Shown piece by piece: positions 1 to 7,856 of a DNA stretch of 64,000 nucleotides. The notes under the pieces were generated by a model. That model was not told the DNA's origin and did not search any database. It saw nothing but the letters and a program-made list of their open reading frames with translations. Location: the NCBI GenBank assembly GCA_964491395.1, contig CAZBGI010000001.1:62001-126000 (forward strand), read 5' to 3'. Position numbers and translations under genes: made by a program. Each line of letters opens with the position of its first letter. The first letter of the stretch is position 1. The DNA is from SKVR01 sp964491395 (GTDB taxonomy: Bacteria > Bacteroidota > Bacteroidia > Bacteroidales > UBA7960).

Positions 1-1190
1 AGATCCTGAAATTTCTCGAAAAGGTTGTGTACGATTCGTTGGATTAGGTTAACATCCTCAGAAAGCATTGTAAATTGATTAATGTGCTTTCGTTTGTCGT
101 TGACCAGATTGCTGAAGGTTTGGCTGATTATTTCTGTGGAAATAAGCCGTCCCTGGTACTCAAAGACAGAAACAGTTTTAAATATCCGTCCCAGAGTGGT
201 CATATCCTGCCCGATTTCAGTCATCTTTTTGCTGATGTGATCAATGGCATTCTGATATTCTTTATTGGTATGCAGAAGCTGGGCAGTTTGTATCTCCATA
301 ATCTGGGGAATTTGCAGAAAGAATGGATTAGAAGCTACCCCGGTGGCTTTATCAGCGTTCTTTTCATTGGCATTAAGCTCAGCAATAATGAGTTTATGGG
401 TTTGCTGAATATGCTCCATCTTCTGACGGATAATGTCGTGATATTGCAGATTGGTAATAATACTACCTACATTGTTGTTGCAGTTCCGGGCAATACCATC
501 GGATCTGTCTTTTAATTTTGCAGCCTCCTGGTTGTGTTTCTCAATGATGTCTATTTCGTTTTTAACGGATTCCAGTTTCTGCAGCACATCATTGAAAACA
601 TTGTCTTTGAGTGAGGTTAAATCCTTGTAGAGTGTTTTAAGATGATTTTGTATGACAAAAATATTCTCTTCGAATACGGGGCAACTTTCCTTCACTTTAT
701 TAATGACCCCCTCTATGCGATTGGATTCATTTTCGGTAAAATTCTTGATGCTTCTATCATATAAATTATTGGTGAGTTTAATATTGGAAAGCAAAAGCTT
801 AAGAGAGTTCAGGTTTTGGCGGAAATTATTGATAGGAACGACCATCAGGCTGAAATCAGACTGAACCCGTTCAAGGATTTCAAGATAGGTATTGAGTTCT
901 CCTTCAAAAGAAAGAACCTCCCGGTGCAATTCACTCAGGTTAGTTTTGAGTGTATGCATGCTTTTCAGGTTTCCTTCGGGTCCAATCTTCTCAAAGGCCA
1001 GGGTTACATTACGGGTAATATAACTGGCTCTTTCATGATTGTGCTTCAATGTTTTGTTGAGGGATAAAAAATCATCGGAGGAACATTTGTGCAGCTCAAG
1101 GATTTTCTTATCGATGGTGAAAAATGTTGTTAATACTTTTTCGAGTACATCCAGGTTTGCCTTTTTATCCTTTTTCTCGTTTGTGCTCAT
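1..1190 (-). CDS. CheZ-like/chemotaxis-associated coiled-coil protein, 3' end cut by window
   Basis: An uninterrupted reading frame runs on the minus strand from an ATG at 1190 to the window edge (396 codons, stop not reached). The protein is almost entirely helical and heptad-like, with no signal peptide or membrane segment, so it is probably cytosolic. Around residues 247-261 it carries NLQYHDIIRQKMEHI, in which D252 and Q256 have the D-x-x-x-Q spacing of the catalytic pair of CheZ, the CheY-P phosphatase; similar FQD..RQ motifs also occur in methyl-accepting and other chemotaxis-associated coiled coils. A weaker echo, FEYQGRLISTEI, lies near residues 343-354. A lone CheY-like receiver begins 573 bases away on the opposite strand. 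Chemotaxis or receiver-phosphatase function is inference. An ATG at 1198 is followed at once by a stop and cannot be the start. Confidence 0.7.
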   Translation of the reverse strand, partial: MSTNEKKDKKANLDVLEKVLTTFFTIDKKILELHKCSSDDFLSLNKTLKHNHERASYITRNVTLAFEKIGPEGNLKSMHTLKTNLSELHREVLSFEGELNTYLEILERVQSDFSLMVVPINNFRQNLNSLKLLLSNIKLTNNLYDRSIKNFTENESNRIEGVINKVKESCPVFEENIFVIQNHLKTLYKDLTSLKDNVFNDVLQKLESVKNEIDIIEKHNQEAAKLKDRSDGIARNCNNNVGSIITNLQYHDIIRQKMEHIQQTHKLIIAELNANEKNADKATGVASNPFFLQIPQIMEIQTAQLLHTNKEYQNAIDHISKKMTEIGQDMTTLGRIFKTVSVFEYQGRLISTEIISQTFSNLVNDKRKHINQFTMLSEDVNLIQRIVHNLFEKFQD

Positions 1191-1276
1191 ATACTCATTT
1201 TTAATCTGCCCGTAGTGCTAATCTTAATTGGTTTAGCTGCGTTGAAGCATTCAACAGAGCATTCTATCGCATTGCA

Positions 1277-1459
1277 TCAGTTCACTGACTCTGTCTGGTT
1301 ATAATAAAAAATCAGTTCAAGCGTGGAAGGGATGGTAGAAGAAATGGTTTCAAATACTACATTTTCTTTCCATTGCTCTCTTTTAACCAGTTGAAGTCTG
1401 AAAATCCGGGGGCAAATTTGTTTAACCCACATTTGATAAGCATTCTCTTTTATTTCCAT
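1277..1459 (-). CDS. Possible small protein (60 aa), unknown
   Basis: A 60-codon ATG-started frame lies 86 bases upstream of the CheZ-like gene on the same strand. Its composition is protein-like: mixed charged and aromatic residues, a central VKREQWKENVVFE stretch and a hydrophobic ELIFYY near the C-terminus. It has no signal peptide, Cys pair or recognisable domain. It could be a real leader gene of the coiled-coil protein's transcript, or chance. I do not recognise it. Confidence 0.3.
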   Translation of the reverse strand: MEIKENAYQMWVKQICPRIFRLQLVKREQWKENVVFETISSTIPSTLELIFYYNQTESVN

Positions 1460-1762
1460 TACTGTTTTATTGATACTGAAAACTTTTTGTCATTGAGCAA
1501 TTCATTTGTGCTTTCAATGGGTAAAATTAAAGAGAGTGTTGTGTGAATAAAACAGTAGAACTACGGCAAATTTTACGAGTCTTTTTAAGGGTTTTGCGGA
1601 TGTTTTTTGGGATGAGAGAGTTAAAAAAATTGTAATTTTACCTCCCGGTTAATGTTAATGAAGAGAAATTAAAATCAACCTGTATAGGGGAAATTTCAAA
1701 AATAATGCTCCTGGTCAGTAAAAACATCAGATGCATCCGACTAAGAGATTAAAAAACTATCC
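1460..1762. other. Intergenic region between divergent genes
   Basis: About 300 AT-rich bases separate the small minus-strand frame from the receiver gene. TAATTTTA-like boxes, one mismatch from the Bacteroidota -7 consensus TAnnTTTG, occur on both strands, but no well-spaced -33 element is visible. No hairpin, repeat or RNA gene was recognised. Confidence 0.4.
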
Positions 1763-2131
1763 ATGCACATACTTGTCACAGATGACTTATATACCAACCG
1801 GCTTCAGGTGGGGATTTTACTCAAAAGCCTGGGTCACACCTTCGATGAGGCATTGAACGGAGAGGAGGCCATAGCAAGGCTACACAAAACAGCCTATGAT
1901 CTCATTCTCATGGACATTGAAATGCCGGTAAGAAATGGAATAGAAACCACCTGGTATATCAGGGAAAACTTTGAAGAGCCCAAAAAAAACATCCCCATCA
2001 TTGCCATTACAGCTCACAATCCGGATGATTTTTTTTCGGATTATAAAGAACATGGATTTAGTGGACTGATCAGTAAGCCCATAACGGCCCAAAAGCTGAA
2101 CCATGTAATTCATGGCTTACTTAATTCCTGA
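1763..2131 (+). CDS. Stand-alone CheY-like response regulator receiver
   Basis: The 122-residue protein is one receiver domain with no output domain. The acidic pair is D7-D8, the phospho-acceptor is D51 in LILMDIEMP, the conserved switch Thr is T83 in IAITAH, and the conserved Lys is K105 in ISKP. Such single-domain regulators act by protein-protein contact, as CheY or as intermediates in phosphorelays. The ATG follows a long AT-rich leader. The divergent neighbour has a CheZ-like D-x-x-x-Q motif, which makes a signalling partnership possible (inference). Three hybrid kinases lie 25 kb away in the same window. The ELMDIEMPV-type sequence resembles receivers found at the C-terminus of hybrid kinases, so it may have come from one. 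Confidence 0.88.
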   Translation: MHILVTDDLYTNRLQVGILLKSLGHTFDEALNGEEAIARLHKTAYDLILMDIEMPVRNGIETTWYIRENFEEPKKNIPIIAITAHNPDDFFSDYKEHGFSGLISKPITAQKLNHVIHGLLNS

Positions 2132-2241
2132 TAAAAAACCGCTCAATCAGTTGATTGTAAATTTATGCAAGGATCATTAAACAAATATTCGGGAAACCAT
2201 GCAATCGAGGTTCATTCGTCTTTCGAAGTGCTGATTTCAAT

Positions 2242-2278
2242 AAAAAAGGTTGCTTCTGTCATGAAACAACCTTTTTTA
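2242..2278. terminator. Intrinsic terminator (probably bidirectional)
   Basis: An inverted repeat aaaaaaggttg ... caacctttttt encloses a 14-base loop; the A-tract and T-tract make it usable in both directions. It lies between the stop of the receiver gene and the stop of the minus-strand lipoprotein gene. Confidence 0.75.
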
Positions 2279-2304
2279 TAGGGTTTATGGGGAGAAGAAT
2301 TCTA

Positions 2305-2673
2305 TCAGGAACCTCTTCTTCTGGGAGTGGATGTCTCCTCCTCTTTATCTTCATCCTTATCCTGCTTGGAACCTCTGCGCGTGGGTTTAGTGGTATCACC
2401 ATCTGAATCTACAGCTCCCCTTCTTGCAGGATGCGCAGGCTCTTCAATTACTTCATCATCTTTTATTAAAGTATCTGCAGCCCTTCTCTCTTCCAGTCGT
2501 GTATCGGGTGCTGTAGCGGGAGGAGTTTCAGGCACAGGAGGAACAACTTCCTCATCCTGCTCGATGGTAGTTTGATTTTCTTCTTCGTTTTGATCCGCAG
2601 ATTTTGATCCGTCTCCACAAGAAGCAAAGAAAAAGGTGGTGGCCATGAATAATACTCCAAAAATCTTTCTCAT
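2305..2673 (-). CDS. Low-complexity lipoprotein with RRG motifs
   Basis: Starting at the ATG at 2673, the protein (122 aa) opens with MRKIFGVLFMATTFFFASCG, a lipoprotein signal peptide with the lipobox ending at Cys19. The mature part is disordered: Glu/Asp/Pro/Thr-rich, then a C-terminal half with three evenly placed RRG/RRRG boxes (ARRGA, TRRGS, RRRGS) separated by acidic linkers of about 15-18 residues. A frame extension of 21 codons upstream is open but would bury the signal peptide, so the internal ATG is preferred. A TATCTTTG -7-like box sits about 38 bases upstream. It is probably an outer-membrane-anchored, extended lipoprotein; function is unknown. Confidence 0.75.
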   Translation of the reverse strand: MRKIFGVLFMATTFFFASCGDGSKSADQNEEENQTTIEQDEEVVPPVPETPPATAPDTRLEERRAADTLIKDDEVIEEPAHPARRGAVDSDGDTTKPTRRGSKQDKDEDKEEETSTPRRRGS

Positions 2674-2710
2674 AAGTGGTTGGTTTTTATAGTTAGTAAT
2701 AATTGGGATA

Positions 2711-2718
2711 CAAAGATA
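2711..2718 (-). promoter_or_regulatory. Bacteroidota-type -7 box (TATCTTTG)
   Basis: On the minus strand TATCTTTG matches TAnnTTTG exactly, with a TTTG 15 bases upstream (plus-strand CAAA at 2734-2737). It lies about 38 bases before the lipoprotein ATG at 2673. The spacing is slightly short of the usual 17-23. Confidence 0.4.
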
Positions 2719-2825
2719 GGTTTTTTTTGATGCCAAAAAAAGTAGTTCAAAAAAAATGCTTAATTTTACAATCCATTAAAACAACAACCAATTAATTAAT
2801 TATTAGTAACAAAAAACCAATGATC

Positions 2826-3425
2826 ATGAAAAAATTGATGAAATTTGCAGCTTTGCTTATCGTGGGCGCCATGGTTTTCACCGCATGTGAAAAAGATGTC
2901 GTACTAAATGTTCCCGGAGATGCAACCATTGACCTGGGAGATGAGTTTGATGCACTGGAAGGTGTAAGTGTTGACGGTGCCAACGTGGAAGACGTAGATG
3001 TGTTGTGGGATCCCGCCTGGAACGAATTTGAGGTAAATCACTATATTGCCTCTTACGAGATTGAAGGTGAAACAGCTCAGCGTAATGTATATGTGCAAGC
3101 AGATAAACTCGGCGGAAACTATGCTGTTACAGATGAGGATGACGACGGAACAACCTACAACCCCTACCCGGTTATCGTTGCTCGCGGAGAAGAATATAAC
3201 GAACTACGCTTCAATGAATTATTCTTTAACGATATCATTGTTGATGCTATTGTTGATGGTTCCGTAATCACTATTCCTCAGGAAGGACATATTGTTGAAG
3301 GCGAAAACGTTAGCATCCAGGGAACCGGAACTTACGACGGTGAAAATCAGAAGATACTCACTATCGACTACGAAATTGGTTATCCGGGAGAAGATGTAAT
3401 TACCGGCACATCTACCTTTAACTAA
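2826..3425 (+). CDS. Lipoprotein with Bacteroidota Ig-like (DUF5011/DUF5012-like) domain
   Basis: The protein of about 199 residues begins MKKLMKFAALLIVGAMVFTAC, a clear lipoprotein signal with Cys at the end of FTAC. The mature N-terminus (PGDATIDLGDEFDALEGVSVDG, then a stretch ending in a YVQAD strand) has the pattern of the DUF5011-like Ig fold found in Bacteroidota surface lipoproteins. The C-terminal half, with VITIPQEG and IQGTGTYDG, resembles the DUF5012-type beta domain. It is acidic. An ATG two codons upstream (2820) is an equally possible start. It is single-gene, ended by a strong hairpin. Family members are often associated with surface glycan or peptide capture, but no Sus-type genes are adjacent, so no substrate is proposed. 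Confidence 0.75.
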   Translation: MKKLMKFAALLIVGAMVFTACEKDVVLNVPGDATIDLGDEFDALEGVSVDGANVEDVDVLWDPAWNEFEVNHYIASYEIEGETAQRNVYVQADKLGGNYAVTDEDDDGTTYNPYPVIVARGEEYNELRFNELFFNDIIVDAIVDGSVITIPQEGHIVEGENVSIQGTGTYDGENQKILTIDYEIGYPGEDVITGTSTFN

Positions 3426-3438
3426 TAATTAAGGGATT

Positions 3439-3478
3439 AAAAAAAAAACCGGAGTCAAATTGACTCCGGTTTTTTTTT
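3439..3478. terminator. Strong bidirectional intrinsic terminator
   Basis: A perfect 11-bp stem (aaccggagtca / tgactccggtt) with a 3-base loop is flanked by an A-tract and a T-tract. It serves the lipoprotein on the plus strand and, read the other way, the symporter gene ending at 3499. Confidence 0.9.
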
Positions 3479-3498
3479 GTCAGTCAATCCCGGTTGTT

Positions 3499-4716
3499 TT
3501 ACACATTGAGTTCTTCCCCTTCACTTTTGGCAATAATCACAGCCCCACAACTGTCACTCCAGACATTTACCGCAGTTCTGAACATATCCAGGATACGATC
3601 TACTGCCAGAATCAACCCGATTCCTTCCAGAGGAAGCCCCACTGCCGAGAGGATGATGGTCATTATCACCAGACCTGCCATGGGAATCCCGGCTGCACCT
3701 ATGGAAGCGAGCAATGCTGTTATGATAATGATTATTTGCTGAAGAAAACCCATCTCAATACCATAAGCCTGGGCAATAAACAATACAGCCACACACTGAT
3801 ACAATGCTGTTCCATCCATATTAATAGTAGCGCCCAAAGGCAATACAAAACTGGTAGTTTTATTGGATACACCACTCTTAAACTCTAAAGCTTCCATGGT
3901 TAAGGGCAGTGTAGCGCTGCTGCTGGAGGTAGAAAAAGCCGTAAGCAAAGGTACCGACATGCCTCTGGCGTGTTTCACCGGGCTGGAACGTCCCAGAAAC
4001 CTGAGTAAAAGCGGAAGCGTGATAAAAGCATGGATGATTAATGCTCCCATCACGGTAAGCATATAAATGCTTAATCTGCCGAAAACAGAAAGCAGATTGC
4101 CTGACTGGTCAGCTATCAACCCTGCCACAATAGCAAACACCCCGAGTGGAGTAAATTTAATTACGAACATGGTAATTCCCATCATCACCTCAAATACAGC
4201 ATTGAAAAAATCGATGATGGGTGCACTGTATCTTTTGTCCACCTTCGTGGTAAAAAAACCAAAGAAGATGGCAAAAAAGATAATGGCAGGCAAATCGCCT
4301 TGTGCCATGGCATCAATAATATTGTCTGGAATGATTTTTATCAATGTCTGCCCAAAACTATCTGTTGAAACATCAAGATCCATAACGGCCTGACTCAACC
4401 CAAGATCTGCTCCAACCCCGGGCTTAATCAAATTGACCATTACAAGGCCGGTTATTATGGCAAACAGGCTTGTTATCAGGTAATAGGAAATGGTTTTTAA
4501 ACTCATCCGCCCCAGATTCTCGCTGCTCCCAATACCCGTTACCCCCGATACTATAGAAGCAAAAATAAGGGGAATAATAATCATTTGCAGTGCCCTGAGA
4601 AAAATATCACCCATCCAGGTAACATAATGGACCTGATCAGGAAATAAAATCCCAAAAGCTATTGCCAGCAAAAGGGCAATAAATATCTGCCAGTGTAATT
4701 GTATTTTACTCAACAT
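3499..4716 (-). CDS. Dicarboxylate/amino-acid:cation symporter (DAACS family)
   Basis: This 405-residue inner-membrane protein has the hallmarks of the GltP/DctA (SLC1-like) family: about eight membrane helices, the serine-rich hairpin AFSTSSSSATLPLTM, the cation-site motif NMDGT within GATINMDGTALYQ, the second hairpin with GAAGIPMAG, and the last helix DRILDMFRTAVNVWSDS. The Arg of DMFRT is the residue that in this family favours acidic side-chain substrates (glutamate, aspartate or C4-dicarboxylates). Transport is coupled to Na+ or H+. Length is typical. It stands alone, sharing a terminator with the convergent lipoprotein gene. Exact substrate cannot be told. Confidence 0.92.
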   Translation of the reverse strand: MLSKIQLHWQIFIALLLAIAFGILFPDQVHYVTWMGDIFLRALQMIIIPLIFASIVSGVTGIGSSENLGRMSLKTISYYLITSLFAIITGLVMVNLIKPGVGADLGLSQAVMDLDVSTDSFGQTLIKIIPDNIIDAMAQGDLPAIIFFAIFFGFFTTKVDKRYSAPIIDFFNAVFEVMMGITMFVIKFTPLGVFAIVAGLIADQSGNLLSVFGRLSIYMLTVMGALIIHAFITLPLLLRFLGRSSPVKHARGMSVPLLTAFSTSSSSATLPLTMEALEFKSGVSNKTTSFVLPLGATINMDGTALYQCVAVLFIAQAYGIEMGFLQQIIIIITALLASIGAAGIPMAGLVIMTIILSAVGLPLEGIGLILAVDRILDMFRTAVNVWSDSCGAVIIAKSEGEELNV

Positions 4717-5026
4717 AGAATTTAATTTTATGAATGATAACGCTATCTAAATGCAACTTCTTTCAGTAAGTTAACTTTTCCATTGTTCCGGTATCTTTTT
4801 CTCTTTGGTCATACAATCTCACCAAAAATCAATCGGCAATAATACAAAAAGAATTTCTTTAAAAAACCAATTATCTGTTCTTTTCACAATATTCTGCATT
4901 TTTGACAGCCAAAACCCTACAACAGTGTCATTTTGTCTTATTTTTAGGTGCTTTCATCATTGGTTTACTCTTTGATGCAGATGCAAGGAAAACGAAGATT
5001 ATATAGGAAAATAAAAAAATATACAT
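4717..5026. other. Intergenic region upstream of clpB and the symporter
   Basis: About 310 AT-rich bases between divergent genes. A TCATTTTG box (4929-4936, one mismatch from TAnnTTTG) with a TTTG 23 bases before it could serve clpB, but this is weak. I see no CIRCE-like inverted repeat, so heat-shock control is not evident from the sequence. Confidence 0.35.
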
Positions 5027-7624
5027 ATGACAACAGACAATTTCACACTAAAATCGCAGGAAGCGATTCAAAAGGCCCAGGAAATTGCCATGGGGTATCA
5101 ACATCAGGCAGTTGAAAACAGTCATCTTCTCAAAGGCATTTTAACCGCTGATGATGATGTTACTCCTTTCCTGCTAAAAAAATGCAATGTAAACAGCCAG
5201 ACCCTCAAACAGGTAGTTAACCGGGAACTGGAATCCTATCCCAAAGTAAGCGGTGGCAATATTTACCTATCTCAGGATGCCAACAAAACACTGCAAAATG
5301 CACTTCGTCAGTCAAAAGATATGGGAGATGAATATGTCAGCATCGAACACCTTTTGCTTGCCTTATTGAAAGGCAGTGACACTGCCACCAGGCTGATGAA
5401 AGACAGTGGGTTAACAGAGAAAGAACTGAAACTTGCCATTGCAGAATTGCGCAAGGGATCCAGGGTAACCAGTCAATCAGCAGAAGAAACCTTCAACGCC
5501 TTACATAAATATGCCCGGGATTTGAATAAGGAAGCCATTTCCGGGAAACTGGATCCTGTAATAGGAAGGGATGAAGAAATCAGAAGAATTCTTCAAATCC
5601 TTTCCCGACGTACCAAAAACAACCCAATTCTTATAGGGGAACCCGGGGTAGGGAAAACGGCCATTGCCGAAGGACTTGCCCACCGGATTATCAACGGCGA
5701 TGTCCCTGAAAATCTAAAATCAAAGAAAATTTTCAGCCTGGACATGGGCTCTCTTGTAGCCGGAGCTAAATACAAAGGAGAATTTGAAGAGCGTTTGAAA
5801 GCCGTCATTAAAGAGGTTGTTTCATCAGATGGTGAAGTAGTCCTTTTCATTGATGAGATACACACCCTTGTAGGAGCCGGTGGTGGTGGCGAAGGAGCCA
5901 TGGATGCAGCGAACATTCTGAAGCCGGCACTTGCCCGGGGAGAGCTTCGGGCCATAGGCGCTACTACCCTAAAAGAATATCAGCGTTATTTCGAAAAAGA
6001 CAAAGCTCTGGAAAGACGCTTTCAAACAGTACCGGTAGATGAGCCCGATCGCACAGACGCCATCTCTATTCTGAGGGGACTGAAAGAACGATACGAAACA
6101 CACCACCAGGTAAGAATCAAAGATGAAGCAATTGTGGCATCGGTTGACCTTTCACAAAGGTATATCACCGACCGTTTCCTGCCCGACAAAGCCATTGACC
6201 TGATTGATGAGGCTGCCTCCAAGATGAGGCTCGAAATGAACTCTGTTCCGGAAGAACTGGATGAAGCAGAGAGAAGAATCCGGCAACTGGAAATAGAAAA
6301 AGAGGCCATCAAAAGAGAAAAGGATGAAATCAAACTCAAGGAACTCACCGAGGTGTTGGCCAATCTATATGAAGAAAAGAACCTGTTGAAAGCGAGATGG
6401 GAAAATGAAAAGGAAGTAGTGGAAGGAATACAGAAAAAGAAAAAAGAGATAGAACAGTTGAAACTCGAAGCTGAACAGGCAGAACGCAACGGAGATTTTG
6501 GCAGGGTGGCAGAAATCCGCTATGGCCATATGAAAGCCACGGAAGAAAAACTTGAACAGCTTAAAGAAAAGCTCCGGGAGATACAATCCAGCCAGGCCAT
6601 GATAAAAGAAGAGGTAACCTCTGAAGATATTGCAGATATAGTATCGAGATGGACCGGCATCCCCGTGAGCCGCATGCTGCAAAGTGAACGGGAGAAATTG
6701 CTGGCACTCGAGGAAAAACTTCACCAACGGGTAGTAGGACAGCAAGAAGCCATCGGGGCCGTGGCTGATGCCATCCGGCGAAGCCGGGCAGGACTGCAGG
6801 ATTATAAGCGACCCATAGGCTCTTTTATTTTCCTGGGTACCACCGGGGTAGGAAAAACGGAGCTAGCCCGGGCTTTGGCTGAATTTCTCTTTAATGACGA
6901 AAACGCCATGGTACGAATTGATATGTCGGAATACCAGGAAAGACATACTGTGAGCAGGCTCATTGGAGCTCCTCCCGGCTATGTTGGGTATGAAGAGAGC
7001 GGGCAGCTTACAGAAGCGGTAAGAAGAAAACCCTACTCAGTAGTATTGCTGGATGAAATTGAGAAAGCCCATCCCGATGTCTTTAACATTCTGTTACAGG
7101 TGCTTGATGAAGGGCGTCTTACAGACAATAAAGGCCGTACCGCCGATTTTAAAAACACCATTATTATCATGACATCCAACATCGGATCATCACTGATACA
7201 GGAGAACTTTGCTCAAACGGATGAAAAAAACTATGATGAAATAATGGAAAAAACCCGCGATGAGGTAGCCGCCATTTTGAAAAAAACTATCCGACCAGAG
7301 TTTCTCAATAGGATAGACGAAATCATCATGTTTAAGCCGTTGGTTTTTGAGGAATTGAAAGAGATCGTAAGAATTCAGATGGAAAATGTAGCTAAGATGC
7401 TGGCGGAAAACGGAATTACCCTAAAAACATCCGAACCAGCCCTGGTCTGGATTGCCAAAACGGGTTTCGACCCTCAATACGGTGCCCGACCATTGAAAAG
7501 AGCCATCCAGAAAACCATTCTAAACAGGCTTTCCAAGGAGATTCTCGCCGGAAACATTGTACGCGATTCCGTCATTAATATTCGTGTCAAAGATGATGAT
7601 CTGGAGTTTGTTAACGAAGTTTAA
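5027..7624 (+). CDS. clpB: ClpB protein disaggregase (AAA+ chaperone)
   Basis: At 865 residues the length is normal for ClpB. Domains in order are: an N-terminal Clp-N double repeat (about 1-145), NBD1 with Walker A GEPGVGKT at 204-211 and Walker B LFIDEIH, the long coiled-coil M domain rich in Glu/Lys (about 400-530) that distinguishes ClpB from ClpA/ClpC, and NBD2 with Walker A GTTGVGKT at 604-611 and sensor-2 GARPLKR near the end. There is no ClpP-binding IGF loop that I can see, consistent with a disaggregase working with DnaK in the cytosol. Monocistronic, closed by a strong terminator. Confidence 0.97.
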   Translation: MTTDNFTLKSQEAIQKAQEIAMGYQHQAVENSHLLKGILTADDDVTPFLLKKCNVNSQTLKQVVNRELESYPKVSGGNIYLSQDANKTLQNALRQSKDMGDEYVSIEHLLLALLKGSDTATRLMKDSGLTEKELKLAIAELRKGSRVTSQSAEETFNALHKYARDLNKEAISGKLDPVIGRDEEIRRILQILSRRTKNNPILIGEPGVGKTAIAEGLAHRIINGDVPENLKSKKIFSLDMGSLVAGAKYKGEFEERLKAVIKEVVSSDGEVVLFIDEIHTLVGAGGGGEGAMDAANILKPALARGELRAIGATTLKEYQRYFEKDKALERRFQTVPVDEPDRTDAISILRGLKERYETHHQVRIKDEAIVASVDLSQRYITDRFLPDKAIDLIDEAASKMRLEMNSVPEELDEAERRIRQLEIEKEAIKREKDEIKLKELTEVLANLYEEKNLLKARWENEKEVVEGIQKKKKEIEQLKLEAEQAERNGDFGRVAEIRYGHMKATEEKLEQLKEKLREIQSSQAMIKEEVTSEDIADIVSRWTGIPVSRMLQSEREKLLALEEKLHQRVVGQQEAIGAVADAIRRSRAGLQDYKRPIGSFIFLGTTGVGKTELARALAEFLFNDENAMVRIDMSEYQERHTVSRLIGAPPGYVGYEESGQLTEAVRRKPYSVVLLDEIEKAHPDVFNILLQVLDEGRLTDNKGRTADFKNTIIIMTSNIGSSLIQENFAQTDEKNYDEIMEKTRDEVAAILKKTIRPEFLNRIDEIIMFKPLVFEELKEIVRIQMENVAKMLAENGITLKTSEPALVWIAKTGFDPQYGARPLKRAIQKTILNRLSKEILAGNIVRDSVINIRVKDDDLEFVNEV

Positions 7625-7652
7625 CAGAGAGAACCCATCGGAACGCTGATCC

Positions 7653-7708
7653 AAAAAAGGGATAAAACGGGTGTTACTTCTGTAACCCACTTGTTTTATC
7701 CCTTTTTA
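7653..7708 (+). terminator. clpB: Intrinsic terminator of clpB
   Basis: Left arm aaaaaagggataaaac and right arm gttttatccctttttt-like sequence form a long stem, with an inner gggt/accc pairing, followed by a T-tract. It starts 29 bases after the clpB stop. Confidence 0.85.
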
Positions 7709-7856
7709 TCTGTTTAAAATCGGATCAATAATGTCAGATGGAATTCACCAACAATAACCATCATAAGTGTTTTATCCTTATGGCGAAATTAAAATTATCT
7801 ATGTGTGTGAATCCCTGTTATTGTCATGACCCGGTTCATTTTCAGAAAAGGTTTTA

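Noticed and set aside
75..1067. Plus-strand open frames at 75-515, 652-864 and 816-1067
   Set aside because: They lie opposite the continuous 396-codon minus-strand frame, which is coding-like throughout and has a clear motif. They are shadows.
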